Position numbers and translations under genes: made by a program
Shown here: piece after piece, positions 15,083 to 15,137 of the stretch
Numbering within the stretch: position 1 is the stretch's first letter
How the letters are laid out: each line of letters starts with the position of its first letter
Source: an uncultured Bacteroidota bacterium
GTDB taxonomy: Bacteria > Bacteroidota > Bacteroidia > Chitinophagales > Saprospiraceae
Direction: 5' to 3'
DNA: 15,137 nt
Assembly: GCA_937926185.1 (NCBI GenBank)
Contig: CALEYM010000653.1
Span: forward strand, 1 to 15,137
Notes under the pieces: generated by a model
The model's database searches: none
Seen by the model: only the letters and a program-made list of their open reading frames with translations
What the model was told of the DNA's origin: nothing

Positions 15083-15137
15083 TTTGTTGATTTGTTGATT
15101 TGTTGATTTGTTGATTTGTTGATTTGTTGATTTGTTG
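15083..15137. repeat. Octamer tandem array (TTTGTTGA)n, cut by the window edge
   Basis: Six exact copies of TTTGTTGA (15083-15130) plus seven more bases of a seventh run to the end of the window without a mismatch. On the minus strand, the strand of the adjacent DUF2165 gene, the unit reads TCAACAAA and forms that gene's leader directly before the ATG. Perfect short tandem copies suggest recent slippage. Its full length is not visible. Confidence 0.95.

Noticed and set aside
1..15137. tRNA or rRNA genes
   Set aside because: No tRNA-like T-loop/CCA patterns or rRNA-like segments were found by eye; a covariance-model scan would be needed to be sure.

Overview
The window looks like chromosomal DNA of a fairly GC-rich Bacteroidota, most likely from the Saprospiria (Lewinella-like). 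This is inferred from three things. Sequences matching the Bacteroidota -7 promoter element (TAnnTTTG, or the variant TACTTTCG) lie just upstream of several start codons. Shine-Dalgarno sequences are nearly absent. One gene carries an effector-associated domain of the EAD11 type, which is abundant in that lineage. The species cannot be fixed from sequence reading alone.

Layout. (1) 66-4314, plus strand: a promoter and a two-gene operon, a 963-aa probable DUF6493 repeat protein translationally coupled (ATGA overlap) to a SWIM zinc-finger protein. (2) 4499-5877, minus strand: an AraC-family regulator followed by a phzF-like isomerase gene that has lost its middle and is frameshifted. (3) 5996-6658, plus: a six-helix membrane protein with an unusually strong ribosome-binding site. 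(4) 6747-8228, plus: guaB (IMP dehydrogenase), convergent with a MoxR-type AAA+ ATPase (8338-9462, minus). The gap between them is filled by a perfect 40-bp inverted repeat built of 8-bp tandem units that touches both stop codons. (5) 9637-12017, plus: an NAD-dependent epimerase/reductase and an acyltransferase. The epimerase is flanked by two inverted copies of a 50-bp hairpin element with heptamer tails, and one tail encodes the end of the epimerase. (6) 12053-12955, minus: an EAD11 - transmembrane - TolB/FlgO-like protein. (7) 13118-13718, plus: an AT-richer overlapping gene pair, a small protein and a nucleotidyltransferase resembling a toxin-antitoxin module. (8) 13727-15080, minus: a DUF2165 membrane protein overlapping rfbD. 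An octamer tandem array abuts the DUF2165 start codon and runs off the right edge.

How the genes fit together. guaB, rfbD, the epimerase and the acyltransferase are housekeeping or envelope genes (purine synthesis, dTDP-rhamnose, lipid/glycan). Interleaved with them are accessory genes that recall bacterial regulatory or conflict systems: DUF6493 with SWIM, a MoxR ATPase with no VWA partner beside it, an EAD11 membrane adaptor, and a nucleotidyltransferase pair. The best candidates for little-described biology are the DUF6493-SWIM operon, the EAD11 membrane protein and the three families of short-unit repeats placed exactly at gene ends.
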